Shown in pieces: positions 1-7,377 of a stretch of DNA of 10,087 nt (positions are counted from its first letter, which is position 1; each line of letters opens with the position of its first letter). The stretch is from contig DQKQ01000056.1 in NCBI GenBank assembly GCA_015660615.1, positions 1 to 10,087 of the forward strand. Reading direction: 5' to 3'. The notes beneath the pieces were generated by a model. The model worked only from the letters and a program-made list of their open reading frames with translations, was not told the origin of the DNA and did not search any database. This stretch comes from Flavobacteriales bacterium (GTDB taxonomy: Bacteria > Bacteroidota > Bacteroidia > Flavobacteriales_D > Sanyastnellaceae). The translations under genes and the position numbers were made by a program.

Positions 1-2
1 AA

Positions 3-89
3 GAACGTAAGAGCTCGGGACTGGCCGCCAAGTCTTGGGTTTTATCTCAAAAAGGAGCAGCAGAAAAAATCACATCCTATTTGCCCTAA
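3..89 (+). CDS. C-terminal fragment, probable 3-deoxy-D-manno-octulosonic-acid transferase (KdtA/WaaA)
   Basis: Only the last 28 codons are present; the gene enters from the left edge in the frame starting at base 3 and stops at TAA 87-89. The tail contains Q-K-G-A-A-E-K-I followed by a short hydrophobic end, preceded by a basic and alanine-rich helix. This resembles the end of Kdo transferases, where the final helix carries an N-x-G-A-x-x-x-I/L pattern. Kdo transferase adds Kdo sugars to lipid A at the inner membrane. The assignment rests on this short motif alone; another GT-B glycosyltransferase is possible. The stop lies 36 bases before the tRNA gene. Confidence 0.4.
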   Translation, partial: ERKSSGLAAKSWVLSQKGAAEKITSYLP

Positions 90-114
90 TCTCTTAAATA
101 ACTACGTAACTTCG
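81..114 (+). promoter_or_regulatory. Possible promoter of tRNA-Leu
   Basis: TAACTTCG at 107-114 followed by CATCC matches the Bacteroidota -7 box TAnnTTTG at all but one fixed position, 11 bases before the mature tRNA. The nearest TTG (81-83) is 23 bases upstream of the box, at the far end of the accepted spacing. Co-transcription from the upstream gene is the alternative. Confidence 0.3.
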
Positions 115-125
115 CATCCGCTAAT

Positions 126-209
126 GCCCGGATGGTGGAATTGGTAGACACGTCAGACTTAAAATCTGATGGCCGTAAGGCCGTGCGGGTTCAATTCCCG
201 CTCCGGGTA
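126..209 (+). tRNA. tRNA-Leu(UAA)
   Basis: A full class II cloverleaf folds. The acceptor stem pairs 126-132 with 202-208, with a G-U first pair. The D stem pairs GTG 135-137 with CAC 149-151. The anticodon stem pairs 153-157 with 165-169 around loop CTTAAAA, giving anticodon TAA (160-162), which reads UUA leucine codons. The long variable arm GGCC-GTAA-GGCC (171-182) is expected of tRNA-Leu. The T stem pairs 185-189 with 197-201 around TTCAATT. The discriminator is A209. CCA is not encoded (CAT follows), so it must be added by the CCA-adding enzyme. The gene has its own terminator just downstream. Confidence 0.98.
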
Positions 210-213
210 CATA

Positions 214-253
214 ACGGGAGATAATCGAAAGGTTGTCTCTCGTTTTTGTTTTT
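214..253 (+). terminator. Intrinsic terminator of tRNA-Leu
   Basis: Bases 214-224 pair with 233-243 over 11 positions, including two G-U pairs, around an 8-base loop (225-232). The stem runs straight into TTTTTGTTTTT (243-253). This is a standard rho-independent terminator right after the tRNA. Confidence 0.88.
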
Positions 254-347
254 AACGACTTCTAAAGTGTTGATGCTGCGAGTAATAAGTTCAAGTCCTC
301 TGTTCAAGATTGGGGTTCGTTTGTTTCAATGTTAAATTTTATAATGA

Positions 348-377
348 TTTGTATTCTAAATTAATTATCTAGCTTTG
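348..377 (+). promoter_or_regulatory. Candidate promoter for the 489-1088 gene
   Basis: TTTG at 348-351 and TAGCTTTG at 370-377, 18 bases apart, match the Bacteroidota -33 (TTG/TTTG) and -7 (TAnnTTTG) boxes. This would give a leader of about 105 bases. A second -7 match, TATGTTTG at 451-458, lies closer to the start codon but has no TTG at the right distance. The rest of the 254-488 spacer is AT-rich and holds no convincing gene. Confidence 0.45.
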
Positions 378-488
378 TAACAATAAACAAAATCACCATA
401 TTTTGTTGCAAATATTAAGAGCACCAGATAATTTATATACTCTTTTCATTTATGTTTGTATCATCACATATAAATACAAATCTAGATT

Positions 489-1088
489 ATGAATAAAATT
501 ATTTTATCAATCGCTTTAATTTCTGTAGCTCTCATATCTCAAGCCCAAGTTGTTAAACTTTCAGGACCAAGAGTTGGTGCAACAATTGTAACTGCTGGTT
601 CAGCATCGGACTTTATTCAAAATGACCTAATGAGTCCTGGGGATGATGGATGGGGAAATTCATCAACAGCATTAATTACACAGTATGGTTGGCAGCTTGA
701 AACTAGATTTATTGAAAGTGAAGAAATATCCGGCTTAGTGGAGTGGGTGTTTTTAGTGGGCGGAATGGAAAGAGGTTTGTTTTTGCCTTCTGTTTCTTCA
801 CTTTTTGGCATGAGGGCAAAGGGTGGATTTGAAGGTGCCTTAGGACCAAACCTTTCTTTGACTGGTGTAGGTATGGTTCTCGCTGTAGGATACACTTTCA
901 AAACAGGCAACCTTAATGTTCCTATAAATTTATCTATTGTTCCAGGAAAGTCTAAGACACATGAAGAAGGTGAAGAATGGATTTGGGACAATGCAACAGG
1001 AACTGAGATTTATGTTCCGGAATCGTCGACAGATTACACTACAGGAAGCCGAATTTCTTTAACCTTAGGTTTTAATTTGGCTCAGTGA
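489..1088 (+). CDS. Exported protein of unknown function, possibly a small outer-membrane beta-barrel
   Basis: I do not recognise a named family. The protein has 199 residues. Residues 1-19 form a Sec signal peptide (basic start, hydrophobic core, S-Q-A before the cut), with Q20 as the likely mature N-terminus. The mature part is rich in Gly, Ser and Thr, with alternating hydrophobic stretches (about 64-77, 83-99, 122-137, 142-151) and a last strand S-L-T-L-G-F-N-L (190-197). Glycine-rich strands and such a strand at the C-terminus suggest a small outer-membrane or periplasmic beta-barrel, but this is inference. An acidic, Trp-containing loop lies at about 158-168. ATG 489 is chosen because it starts the signal peptide directly. 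The gene stands alone, downstream of the tRNA terminator and convergent with the hydrolase gene (56-base gap). Confidence 0.75.
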   Translation: MNKIILSIALISVALISQAQVVKLSGPRVGATIVTAGSASDFIQNDLMSPGDDGWGNSSTALITQYGWQLETRFIESEEISGLVEWVFLVGGMERGLFLPSVSSLFGMRAKGGFEGALGPNLSLTGVGMVLAVGYTFKTGNLNVPINLSIVPGKSKTHEEGEEWIWDNATGTEIYVPESSTDYTTGSRISLTLGFNLAQ

Positions 1089-1144
1089 TTCTTGCGAAAA
1101 ACCTTAAGTCCTTAATTTAAGGAGTAATAGTATAGATAAATCGT

Positions 1145-2104
1145 CTACTCCAATAAATGTTCTCTCATAAATTCTTTCGCGAATTTAAATGATGCATTTC
1201 TTGCTTCAGGATTTCCGCCATAAACAGGCCCTCTTTTAGCACAAAAAGCCAGGCTAATTTTTTGCAAAAAGGGAGTTCGAATAGGGAAGTTTAATCTCTT
1301 AGTTAGTATAGTTCCATCATCTTTCATATTGTAGCTGCAATTTGTGAGTATATAACCTTTAGGGTCAATGATGGGGTCAGAATCTCTGTCAAAAGCATGA
1401 TGTGATTCACGGTATACTGTAATATTAATATTAGAACCTGAATCGGATGCTTTCTTTACTAATTCAACACACTGATCGGCAGGAGTCCAATTATCTAATT
1501 CACCAATTTGAATACTTATTGGAGAAGAAGTGAAATTTAAATCTAAGGGCTCGACAATACAGGGAGGGTAAAATGATAAATGGGCGGCAAAAGAATTAGT
1601 TGGATTTATAGCCTGTATTAAGGGTTCCCATCCTGAGTATAGAGCAACCCCTCCACCTAAACTCCATCCAGTGATTGCGATCTTTTTTGAATTTATTCTA
1701 GGATGGTTACTAAGGACTTCAAGTGCCTTATAGCTATCTAGAATCATCATTGCAGTTGTAACAGAAATTTGGCTCCCGACAGTAGATGTGACATTTCTGC
1801 TTTCGAAGCTCTTAACTTCAAATGTAGCAATCCCCATTTCATTATACATCTGTATGTATTCAAGATGGTGCTCCGCCCACCCTTTGCTTCCCGCAAAAGC
1901 TATAATCAAAGGAAATTTTGTGTTTTCTGCGCTTGTTTCGGGGATGTTTAGAAGACCAAATACAGCTTGTGATTCTTGCTTATCTAGATTGACAATAACG
2001 TCTCTAAAATTAAAAGGGTTCGCACTATCAAAGGCTATTTTTTCTTGTGCAATAACAGGTTGGATGATAAGGAAAATTAATATTTTAGCATACAACTTTT
2101 TCAT
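1145..2104 (-). CDS. Secreted alpha/beta hydrolase, dienelactone hydrolase family
   Basis: The protein has 319 residues. Residues 1-19 are a signal peptide ending V-I-A, with Q20 as mature N-terminus, so it acts in the periplasm or outside. The hydrolase fold shows L-I-I-A-F-A-G-S-K-G-W (oxyanion region, about 67-76), nucleophile elbow G-W-S-L-G with Ser148, the acid in G-E-L-D-N-W with Asp204, and the base in S-H-H-A-F-D with His235 or His236. This gives a complete Ser-Asp-His triad, where classical dienelactone hydrolase has Cys as nucleophile. The substrate cannot be told from sequence; an ester is expected. An upstream ATG at 2170 in the same frame would overlap the preceding gene and put 22 polar residues before the signal peptide, so the ATG at 2104 is chosen. 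It lies 10 bases after the 725-residue propeller gene, and the two are probably co-transcribed. Confidence 0.85.
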   Translation of the reverse strand: MKKLYAKILIFLIIQPVIAQEKIAFDSANPFNFRDVIVNLDKQESQAVFGLLNIPETSAENTKFPLIIAFAGSKGWAEHHLEYIQMYNEMGIATFEVKSFESRNVTSTVGSQISVTTAMMILDSYKALEVLSNHPRINSKKIAITGWSLGGGVALYSGWEPLIQAINPTNSFAAHLSFYPPCIVEPLDLNFTSSPISIQIGELDNWTPADQCVELVKKASDSGSNINITVYRESHHAFDRDSDPIIDPKGYILTNCSYNMKDDGTILTKRLNFPIRTPFLQKISLAFCAKRGPVYGGNPEARNASFKFAKEFMREHLLE

Positions 2105-2114
2105 AGTAACTGTG

Positions 2115-4292
2115 TTACTCGACAATGAACACCTTCTCTGCCGTACCGTCGTCATAGATATAGAAAACAACTTGGCCTATTACCTCATTAACTTCTCTGC
2201 CGAGTTGATCGATAATTTTAACTAACGTTTTACGTACTTCGGGATCTCCAACTTCGAGATGACTTGAGGGATCAATAACCACATTAAACTCAACTCTTTC
2301 AGATAGGCAAGGATTAGCAGAATGCATACGCCAGTTGTAGAAGAAATAGTAGTAATTGTATTGATTGTTACTTGTAACGGTGGTGCTTACTATGCTAGCT
2401 AAGGTTCCTATTTCATATGGGTAGTTAATGTCTGCGCCTGGAGCGTCACGCCAGAGAAAAGGTTCGTCATTTCCGGCACGTATGCCGTATCCCTCTCCTG
2501 CAGGAATTTCGACATTTAAAATAAACTCATTCCAGCCTTCATCTAATTCTTGAAAGACTTCACTAAATAGACTTCCATCAGTATCCAAAATAAGTATGCT
2601 ATGCAAAGCTGATTGCTCAGAATATACTTCTACGGATTCGAAAACTACGGATTCGAAAACATCAAATTCTAGCCAGTATGCATTGTTGTCGTGGTATTGG
2701 CCATTGTTGAAGTCAGGTTCCTCCTCGCCGCCTACAACATCCCACTCTCCGTTGCTATTTGCTGCCCATATAGTTTGGGGGAATAGTTCAAACGACATTT
2801 CAAATGATTCACTTATGGATATGGGGTCTGATGCGGTTTCGCTTTCATACCAAAAAGTACCGGGTTCATTTTGGAACACAACACCAACATCTTCCTGCAT
2901 AATTGTTTGTGGTAAGGGAGGTACTATTATGAAGCAAGTACTATCATCAATAGTAGCATCTAAAGAGTAATTACAAGCATCAATATCAGTGCAACCAACA
3001 CAGAATAATTCTTCATTTTCACATCCGCCACAGATGTTAAATCCAACACATGAACCATCATCTTCAAGAGCGCTTGGGTCGTAGTTACATGCTCCTGTGT
3101 CTGTGCAACCCAGGTCGCTTAATTCTCCAGATAAGCCTAATAAAAATAAACCTTCTTGTATGTGTGAAACAGCAATTACACCAGATGGGAAGTAAGGGTA
3201 ATTCGACCAAGTCCCGTTAAATTGAGCAGAATTGTTAGAGGGGTAGACATCGAAATATGCCACTTCTTCGAGGATCGCATCAGCAATATTCTCGGTGTCT
3301 AGTATCCTTAATCCAGCTGTATAATTAGATTGATACACATACCCATTATGTGTGTAAAGGTTGTGGTCTATAGCTGATGCGCTAGAAACGAAGGTCCCAA
3401 TAATTTCGGGAGAGCTAAGGTCTAGCATATCCCAAATAAACGTGGTCGTATTTATTCCGCTACCCTGTTCATCTAGCTCGTCATTGCTCAGGAAATACCT
3501 GTGGTCTTCTGTAAGCCATCCTTGATGAGTATATGATGAACCAGGATATCCAGTGCTGCTGATTAAATTAGTATTACTGGCATCGGTTACGTCTACAATT
3601 GTTACGGTGTTCTCGTTACAAGCAAAAGCAATTTCTTTCCCCTGGAAGTTCGTATCCGGCCCAGAGTAACTTACAACCTGCGCGTCATGCGTATAACCGT
3701 CTTCAGAGAAGTCTCCTATTAAAGTGGGATTCAAAGGATCGCTGATATCTAGAATGTGTAGTCCACCACTGAACGTATTGGTACCAACTCCATAGGCTCT
3801 TCCAGTACTTTCATTAATGACAATGTTGTGCGCATCTCCCCATCCGCTATAATGAGCATCCTCTTCAAACAAGAGTGGTGGTGCTTCGATATCTCTCAGA
3901 TGTGTAAGATCGAAAATCTGCATTCCATGTCCTCCAGCCTCAGAAACGATAAAAGCGTAGTTGTTGTAAACCTTAATATCACGCCAAGTAGAGTTCTGAG
4001 TTGCGGTAGGAAGGTCGCCTAAATAAATAGGGTTTACTGGGTCCGTGATGTCTAGGAAAGCAGTTCCACTTGTTCTGCCAAGTAAGACATACTCGGCACT
4101 ATCTAGTGGGTCTACCCACCCCCAGATATCATTCATGGATCCTCCCCCTAAATCTCCATTCTCTACAAACGAAAGTAGATTTATATTCTCACATGGATAT
4201 GGGCCAGCCATCCCGTTAACGCAAGGGGTTTGGGCTATAACTCCTAAAGAGCTAATTAAGAAAAAACTGGAGTACAAAAGTCGATTATACAT
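2115..4292 (-). CDS. Secreted choice-of-anchor B family protein (LVIVD-type beta-propeller)
   Basis: The protein has 725 residues. A signal peptide (1-20, V-I-A before Q21) is followed by a beta-propeller (about 35-390) built of LVIVD-like blades: F-L-D-I-T-D-P-x-N-P, L-H-I-L-D-I-S-D-P-x-N-P, V-T-I-V-D-V-T-D, L-R-I-L-D-T. This layout is the choice-of-anchor B family of secreted proteins, function unknown. Histidines recur across the propeller (H122, H154, H202, H256, H310, H315). Two GCTD-ACNY-DD-SC repeats follow (395-415, 433-453), then a beta-rich domain (about 460-675) ending in the S-E-R-V-E-F-N-V-V-I strand of Ig-like modules, and a short tail (about 685-725). The tail resembles a shortened sorting module, with L-G-R-E-V near 697-701 but no Y-P-N-P start. 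It is the first gene of a leftward pair with the hydrolase. Surface location is likely but not proven. Confidence 0.85.
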   Translation of the reverse strand: MYNRLLYSSFFLISSLGVIAQTPCVNGMAGPYPCENINLLSFVENGDLGGGSMNDIWGWVDPLDSAEYVLLGRTSGTAFLDITDPVNPIYLGDLPTATQNSTWRDIKVYNNYAFIVSEAGGHGMQIFDLTHLRDIEAPPLLFEEDAHYSGWGDAHNIVINESTGRAYGVGTNTFSGGLHILDISDPLNPTLIGDFSEDGYTHDAQVVSYSGPDTNFQGKEIAFACNENTVTIVDVTDASNTNLISSTGYPGSSYTHQGWLTEDHRYFLSNDELDEQGSGINTTTFIWDMLDLSSPEIIGTFVSSASAIDHNLYTHNGYVYQSNYTAGLRILDTENIADAILEEVAYFDVYPSNNSAQFNGTWSNYPYFPSGVIAVSHIQEGLFLLGLSGELSDLGCTDTGACNYDPSALEDDGSCVGFNICGGCENEELFCVGCTDIDACNYSLDATIDDSTCFIIVPPLPQTIMQEDVGVVFQNEPGTFWYESETASDPISISESFEMSFELFPQTIWAANSNGEWDVVGGEEEPDFNNGQYHDNNAYWLEFDVFESVVFESVEVYSEQSALHSILILDTDGSLFSEVFQELDEGWNEFILNVEIPAGEGYGIRAGNDEPFLWRDAPGADINYPYEIGTLASIVSTTVTSNNQYNYYYFFYNWRMHSANPCLSERVEFNVVIDPSSHLEVGDPEVRKTLVKIIDQLGREVNEVIGQVVFYIYDDGTAEKVFIVE
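2630..2659. repeat. 15-bp perfect tandem duplication inside the propeller gene
   Basis: CTACGGATTCGAAAA occurs twice head to tail (2630-2644, 2645-2659). It is in frame and encodes two adjacent V-F-E-S-V blocks at about residues 545-554 of the 725-residue protein. The exact copy at DNA level suggests a recent slippage duplication. Confidence 0.85.
2934..3110 (-). repeat. Two GCTD-type 21-residue protein repeats
   Basis: Encoded residues 395-415 and 433-453 share the pattern G-C-T-D-x-x-A-C-N-Y-x-x-x-A-x-x-D-D-x-x-C, separated by a Cys-rich linker (C-G-G-C, C-V-G-C). Repeats of this kind are widespread in large secreted proteins of marine Bacteroidota. The regular Cys and Asp residues suggest disulfide-bonded or calcium-bound linkers, which is inference. 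Confidence 0.75.
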
Positions 4293-4514
4293 ATTTCAAT
4301 AATTGAGGTATGTAAAAGTACATAAGGGAAATTGATAGAATGATTTTCTATTGAAATAAATTTTATATTCTTTAATCATGTTAATCCTCATAATTGCTCA
4401 ACTTGCTGTTTATTAGCACACTATTAAAATTCTTTAGAAGACTCCAGTTAAGGAATATAAATAAAGAATATAAAATTTAATTTAGTTGGTTGAATTGTAC
4501 TTTAACTTTCACAT

Positions 4515-5537
4515 ATGAATTTATCTAAAATCGTTACTATTTTGCTCATTTTAGGGTTCTTCGGCTACCTTATATTTCTTGCGCCTAAAGTTGAAAGGCC
4601 GACTCAATCCACTTCGGCAACTATATCTGGAGTTGTGACAAATCACATAGGTGATACGATTAAATTTTACGCTCCAGATTCTACCTATATAGCAGTTCTT
4701 GATACTGCGACAGGTGTTTTCACAATTGAGTTCGAATGGGACACAGCTGCCAACGTAAACTTCTTCCATGGAATGGAAAGCACGAAGATGTACCTTCAAC
4801 CTGGTGACGATATTAAATTAACGATAGATACTGAACAATTCGATGAGTCTATTTCATATGAAGGGAGTGACGAGAGTTCTTACTACGCATGGCAATACAT
4901 AACTAACGAGAACAGTGATTTTCCTAATATTTCTGAGGCGGAAGACGATGTTCTTGATTCATTGTTCGATGAATACTACAAACCATTTTTAGTTAAGGCA
5001 GAGTCCTTTAAAGAATCAAACTCTATCTTCTACAATTCAATCCTCGCCGGAATTGAAGGTAGCAAAGAATACATTCTCAATCGCAGATCAGCTCTTGCAG
5101 CGCTTCCACAACCTGGAGAGGCAGCTATTGACTTCACATATCCAGATAAAGACGGCAACGATGTTTCCCTTTCTGATTTTGTAGGATCAGTTGTATACGT
5201 TGATGTTTGGGCTACATGGTGTGGCCCTTGTCGCGCTGAAATACCTTTCCTGCATGATCTTGAGGCTGAGTACAGCGACAAGAATGTTACATTCATAGGA
5301 GTAACTGTGGATGTAGAGAAAAACAGACAGGTTTGGTTAGATATGATGGAGGAAAAAGATATGAAAGGAGTTCAAATTTTTGCCGATGGATGGAGCCAAA
5401 TCACAAAAGATTACGCCATAAATAGCATTCCGCGCTTTATGCTATTCGACTCTGAAGGAAATGTGTCAGACCTAGACGCTGACCGTCCTTCTTCAGAAGA
5501 GATTCGACCTGCACTCGATGCCCTTTTAGTAGAATAA
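4515..5537 (+). CDS. Membrane-anchored TlpA-like thiol-disulfide oxidoreductase
   Basis: The protein has 340 residues. One hydrophobic helix (about 6-23) follows a short basic N-terminus and has no clear cleavage site or lipobox, so it is probably an inner-membrane anchor with the rest in the periplasm. The C-terminal domain (about 198-338) is a TlpA/AhpC-type thioredoxin fold: V-D-V-W-A-T-W-C-G-P-C-R with redox Cys236 and Cys239, the V-T-V-D strand at 263-266, and the cis-Pro loop S-I-P at 304-306. The region at about 35-190 is an Asp/Glu-rich beta domain, as often precedes the thioredoxin fold in Bacteroidota members. It may reduce periplasmic disulfides, for example in cytochrome c maturation or protein repair; the partner is unknown. 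It heads a rightward pair with the Kelch gene. No standard promoter match was found in the 4293-4514 divergent spacer. Confidence 0.88.
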   Translation: MNLSKIVTILLILGFFGYLIFLAPKVERPTQSTSATISGVVTNHIGDTIKFYAPDSTYIAVLDTATGVFTIEFEWDTAANVNFFHGMESTKMYLQPGDDIKLTIDTEQFDESISYEGSDESSYYAWQYITNENSDFPNISEAEDDVLDSLFDEYYKPFLVKAESFKESNSIFYNSILAGIEGSKEYILNRRSALAALPQPGEAAIDFTYPDKDGNDVSLSDFVGSVVYVDVWATWCGPCRAEIPFLHDLEAEYSDKNVTFIGVTVDVEKNRQVWLDMMEEKDMKGVQIFADGWSQITKDYAINSIPRFMLFDSEGNVSDLDADRPSSEEIRPALDALLVE

Positions 5538-5574
5538 AGACCTGATTTATTTATTGAAACCTAAAATCTATTAC

Positions 5575-6735
5575 GTGAAAAATATTTTTCTTTTTATTGT
5601 TCTTTCCCTTACCTATCACATCAATTTCTCTCAAGACTGGATACAGCTTGAAGACTACCCAGGCTTAGGAAGAAATCATCCCATCACTTTTTCAATCGGA
5701 ACTGACGGATATGTCCTAGCTGGAGAAAATGAAATTGGATACTACGTTAAAGATTTTTACAAATACGACACTACTACAGACACATGGACACAGCTTCCTA
5801 ATTTCCCTGGCTACCCTAGAGGATATGCATATGGAATTTCGCACAACGGAAAGGCGTATGTAGGATTTGGAACTTTTGATTTAGGACCATTAGATGACCT
5901 GTGGGAGTATGACCCTGTAACAGAAGCATGGACTGAGCTAGCTTCATGCCCTTGTGGAGGTAGGCTTCATCCTGCAATGCTTGAAGCAGGAGGTAAAATA
6001 TATGTAGGACTTGGTGGGGCTGATTTCGAAAATCTTGACGACTGGTGGGCATATGACATTGCTACTGATATTTGGGAGCAAAAGGCTGACTTCATCGCTG
6101 AAAAAAGACACCATCCATACTTCTTTTCCATTGATGATATTGCATACGTGGGATTTGGACACGGAGACGATATTTACAACGATTTCTATAAATACGAGCC
6201 GGACACTGACACTTGGACACAAGTTGCGAGCATTCCAGCTCAAGGACGCGTTGCAGGAACACAGTTCTCATACAATGGGAAGGGTTACGCTCTCAGTGGG
6301 GATGGTGATACTCACTATTATCTCGAAACAGGTGAGTTTTGGCAGTACACACCTGAAACGGATTCATGGTTCAGCCTTCCACCGCATCCAGGACACAGCA
6401 AGTGGGCTCCAGGTTGTTTCATAGTAGGAGATGTGCTATACTTTACTTCAGGCCTTCAGTATGATGATGGTAATTCCGAAACCCTCAACGATCTGTGGAG
6501 ATTCAACCTCGATGAGATTGACGGCATCGAAGTTATTGAGCTAGAAACACTTGTATATCCTAACCCTACAACGGATAAAATCATTCTATCATCAACGGTT
6601 GATTACCAACTCTTCTCGTTAAAAGGTGAGCTAATCCTAGAAGGGAACGCTTCGTATATTGAAGTAAGTCAACTTTCAAAAGGAGTATACATCCTAAATA
6701 CCAAGGTCAAGACGTTCAAAATAATCAAGGAATAA
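5575..6735 (+). CDS. Secreted Kelch-repeat protein with T9SS type A sorting domain
   Basis: There is no ATG at the head of this frame. GTG 5575 starts a clean signal peptide (M-K-N-I-F-L-F..., cut after N-F-S before Q20), giving 386 residues. TTG 5554 would add seven residues and is the alternative. The body (about 20-315) holds five or six Kelch-like repeats, seen as Y-D/Y-E-P...W-x-x-L/V pairs with following strands such as K-A-Y-V-G-F-G, K-I-Y-V-G-L-G and I-A-Y-V-G-F-G, which should close into a beta-propeller. The tail (about 325-386) is a T9SS type A sorting domain: V-Y-P-N-P-T, Y-Q-L-F-S-L-K-G-E, L-S-K-G-V-Y-I-L and a final K-T-F-K-I-I-K. The protein should therefore cross the outer membrane by T9SS. 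It lies 16 (TTG) or 37 (GTG) bases after the TlpA-like gene. The ligand is unknown. Confidence 0.88.
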   Translation: MKNIFLFIVLSLTYHINFSQDWIQLEDYPGLGRNHPITFSIGTDGYVLAGENEIGYYVKDFYKYDTTTDTWTQLPNFPGYPRGYAYGISHNGKAYVGFGTFDLGPLDDLWEYDPVTEAWTELASCPCGGRLHPAMLEAGGKIYVGLGGADFENLDDWWAYDIATDIWEQKADFIAEKRHHPYFFSIDDIAYVGFGHGDDIYNDFYKYEPDTDTWTQVASIPAQGRVAGTQFSYNGKGYALSGDGDTHYYLETGEFWQYTPETDSWFSLPPHPGHSKWAPGCFIVGDVLYFTSGLQYDDGNSETLNDLWRFNLDEIDGIEVIELETLVYPNPTTDKIILSSTVDYQLFSLKGELILEGNASYIEVSQLSKGVYILNTKVKTFKIIKE

Positions 6736-6740
6736 GGCAA

Positions 6741-7376
6741 TTATTGTAAATGCGTTTGCAAGTCACGGTTTTGCTGATATTCTAGTTTGAGATAAACGAA
6801 TTTTAAGGTGATCCATGCCAAAACAAAACCTGTTGCGATATCGAACAGGTGATGTTGATGTGTTAGGATTACAGATAGTGAAATCATAATTAACCAAAGT
6901 ATTAATAGGGCGTGGAAGAGCTTTTGTTTGGTTTGTTTAATGAGAGCAAAAGCTGATACGGTAGAGAAAGTTATGTGCAGCGAAGGGTAAAGATTGTGCG
7001 GCTTGTCTATAATATGTAGAGCTTCGAAAAGTGATTCAAAACCTTGAATATTATCAGTTCTAGAGAAGCCTATTTCTCCTGGGAACAGTAAGAAAATTGT
7101 ACAAGCGATAGCAGAGCTCACCATCAGAGTAATACTCAACGAACGTATACTATGAGGAGATTTAACGAGTACAATACTCAATAAAATTAACAGGAAATAA
7201 GATTCATAAAACAGTATCATCCATGGTACTTGAGGGATGTCTTTCTCACACTCCAGGTAAAGTCTATGATAGGAATTGAAATTATCGACTATGCTATTTG
7301 TACTCAGATAAAGTACCACGCAGAATAGAACACATAAGCTTCCCCAAATCGCAATCGCCTTTAGGTGTTCCATCAT
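6741..7376 (-). CDS. PAP2-superfamily membrane protein (phosphatase or phosphotransferase, AUR1-like motifs)
   Basis: The protein has 211 residues with about six hydrophobic helices (near 7-26, 50-71, 78-98, 135-147, 153-170, 179-196). Two PAP2 signatures are visible: P-S-L-H at 131-134 (motif 2) and T-H-Q-H-H-L-F-D at 172-179, with His175 and Asp179 as the motif 3 His and Asp. The first motif (K-x6-R-P) is not seen, and V169 stands where the Ser-Arg of motif 3 normally has Arg. From memory this matches the inositolphosphorylceramide synthase-like branch (AUR1: P-S-L-H and L-T-H-H-Y-F-V-D) better than ordinary phosphatidic acid phosphatases. The substrate is probably a lipid phosphate or phosphodiester at the membrane. 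ATG 7376 is one base after the msrB stop codon, indicating an operon; a second ATG at 7373 is equally possible. Confidence 0.82.
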   Translation of the reverse strand: MMEHLKAIAIWGSLCVLFCVVLYLSTNSIVDNFNSYHRLYLECEKDIPQVPWMILFYESYFLLILLSIVLVKSPHSIRSLSITLMVSSAIACTIFLLFPGEIGFSRTDNIQGFESLFEALHIIDKPHNLYPSLHITFSTVSAFALIKQTKQKLFHALLILWLIMISLSVILTHQHHLFDIATGFVLAWITLKFVYLKLEYQQNRDLQTHLQ

Positions 7377-7377
7377 T

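Noticed and set aside
126..260. tRNA-Leu as an integration site for a mobile element
   Set aside because: No second copy of the tRNA 3' end was seen in the window and no integrase or mobile genes follow.
272..320. tRNA-like fragment (AGTTCAAGTCCTCT resembles a T arm)
   Set aside because: No matching 5' half of the stem and no cloverleaf around it; likely chance.
1102..1122. CCTTAA...TTAAGG inverted repeat between convergent genes as a terminator
   Set aside because: The stem is six AT-rich pairs, arms overlap a second CCTTAA, and no T-tract follows on either strand.
1788..2225. Rightward open frame of 145 codons
   Set aside because: It lies wholly antisense to the hydrolase and propeller genes, both of which have clear protein families; its product shows no recognisable domain.
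4293..4514. Promoters in the divergent spacer (TACTTTTA leftward, TACTTTAA rightward)
   Set aside because: Neither matches TAnnTTTG fully and neither has a TTG at suitable distance; the rightward one is also very close to the start codon. The spacer is otherwise AT-rich without a gene.
6011..6424. Rightward open frame of 137 codons inside the Kelch gene
   Set aside because: It overlaps the Kelch repeats in another frame and shows no plausible protein pattern.
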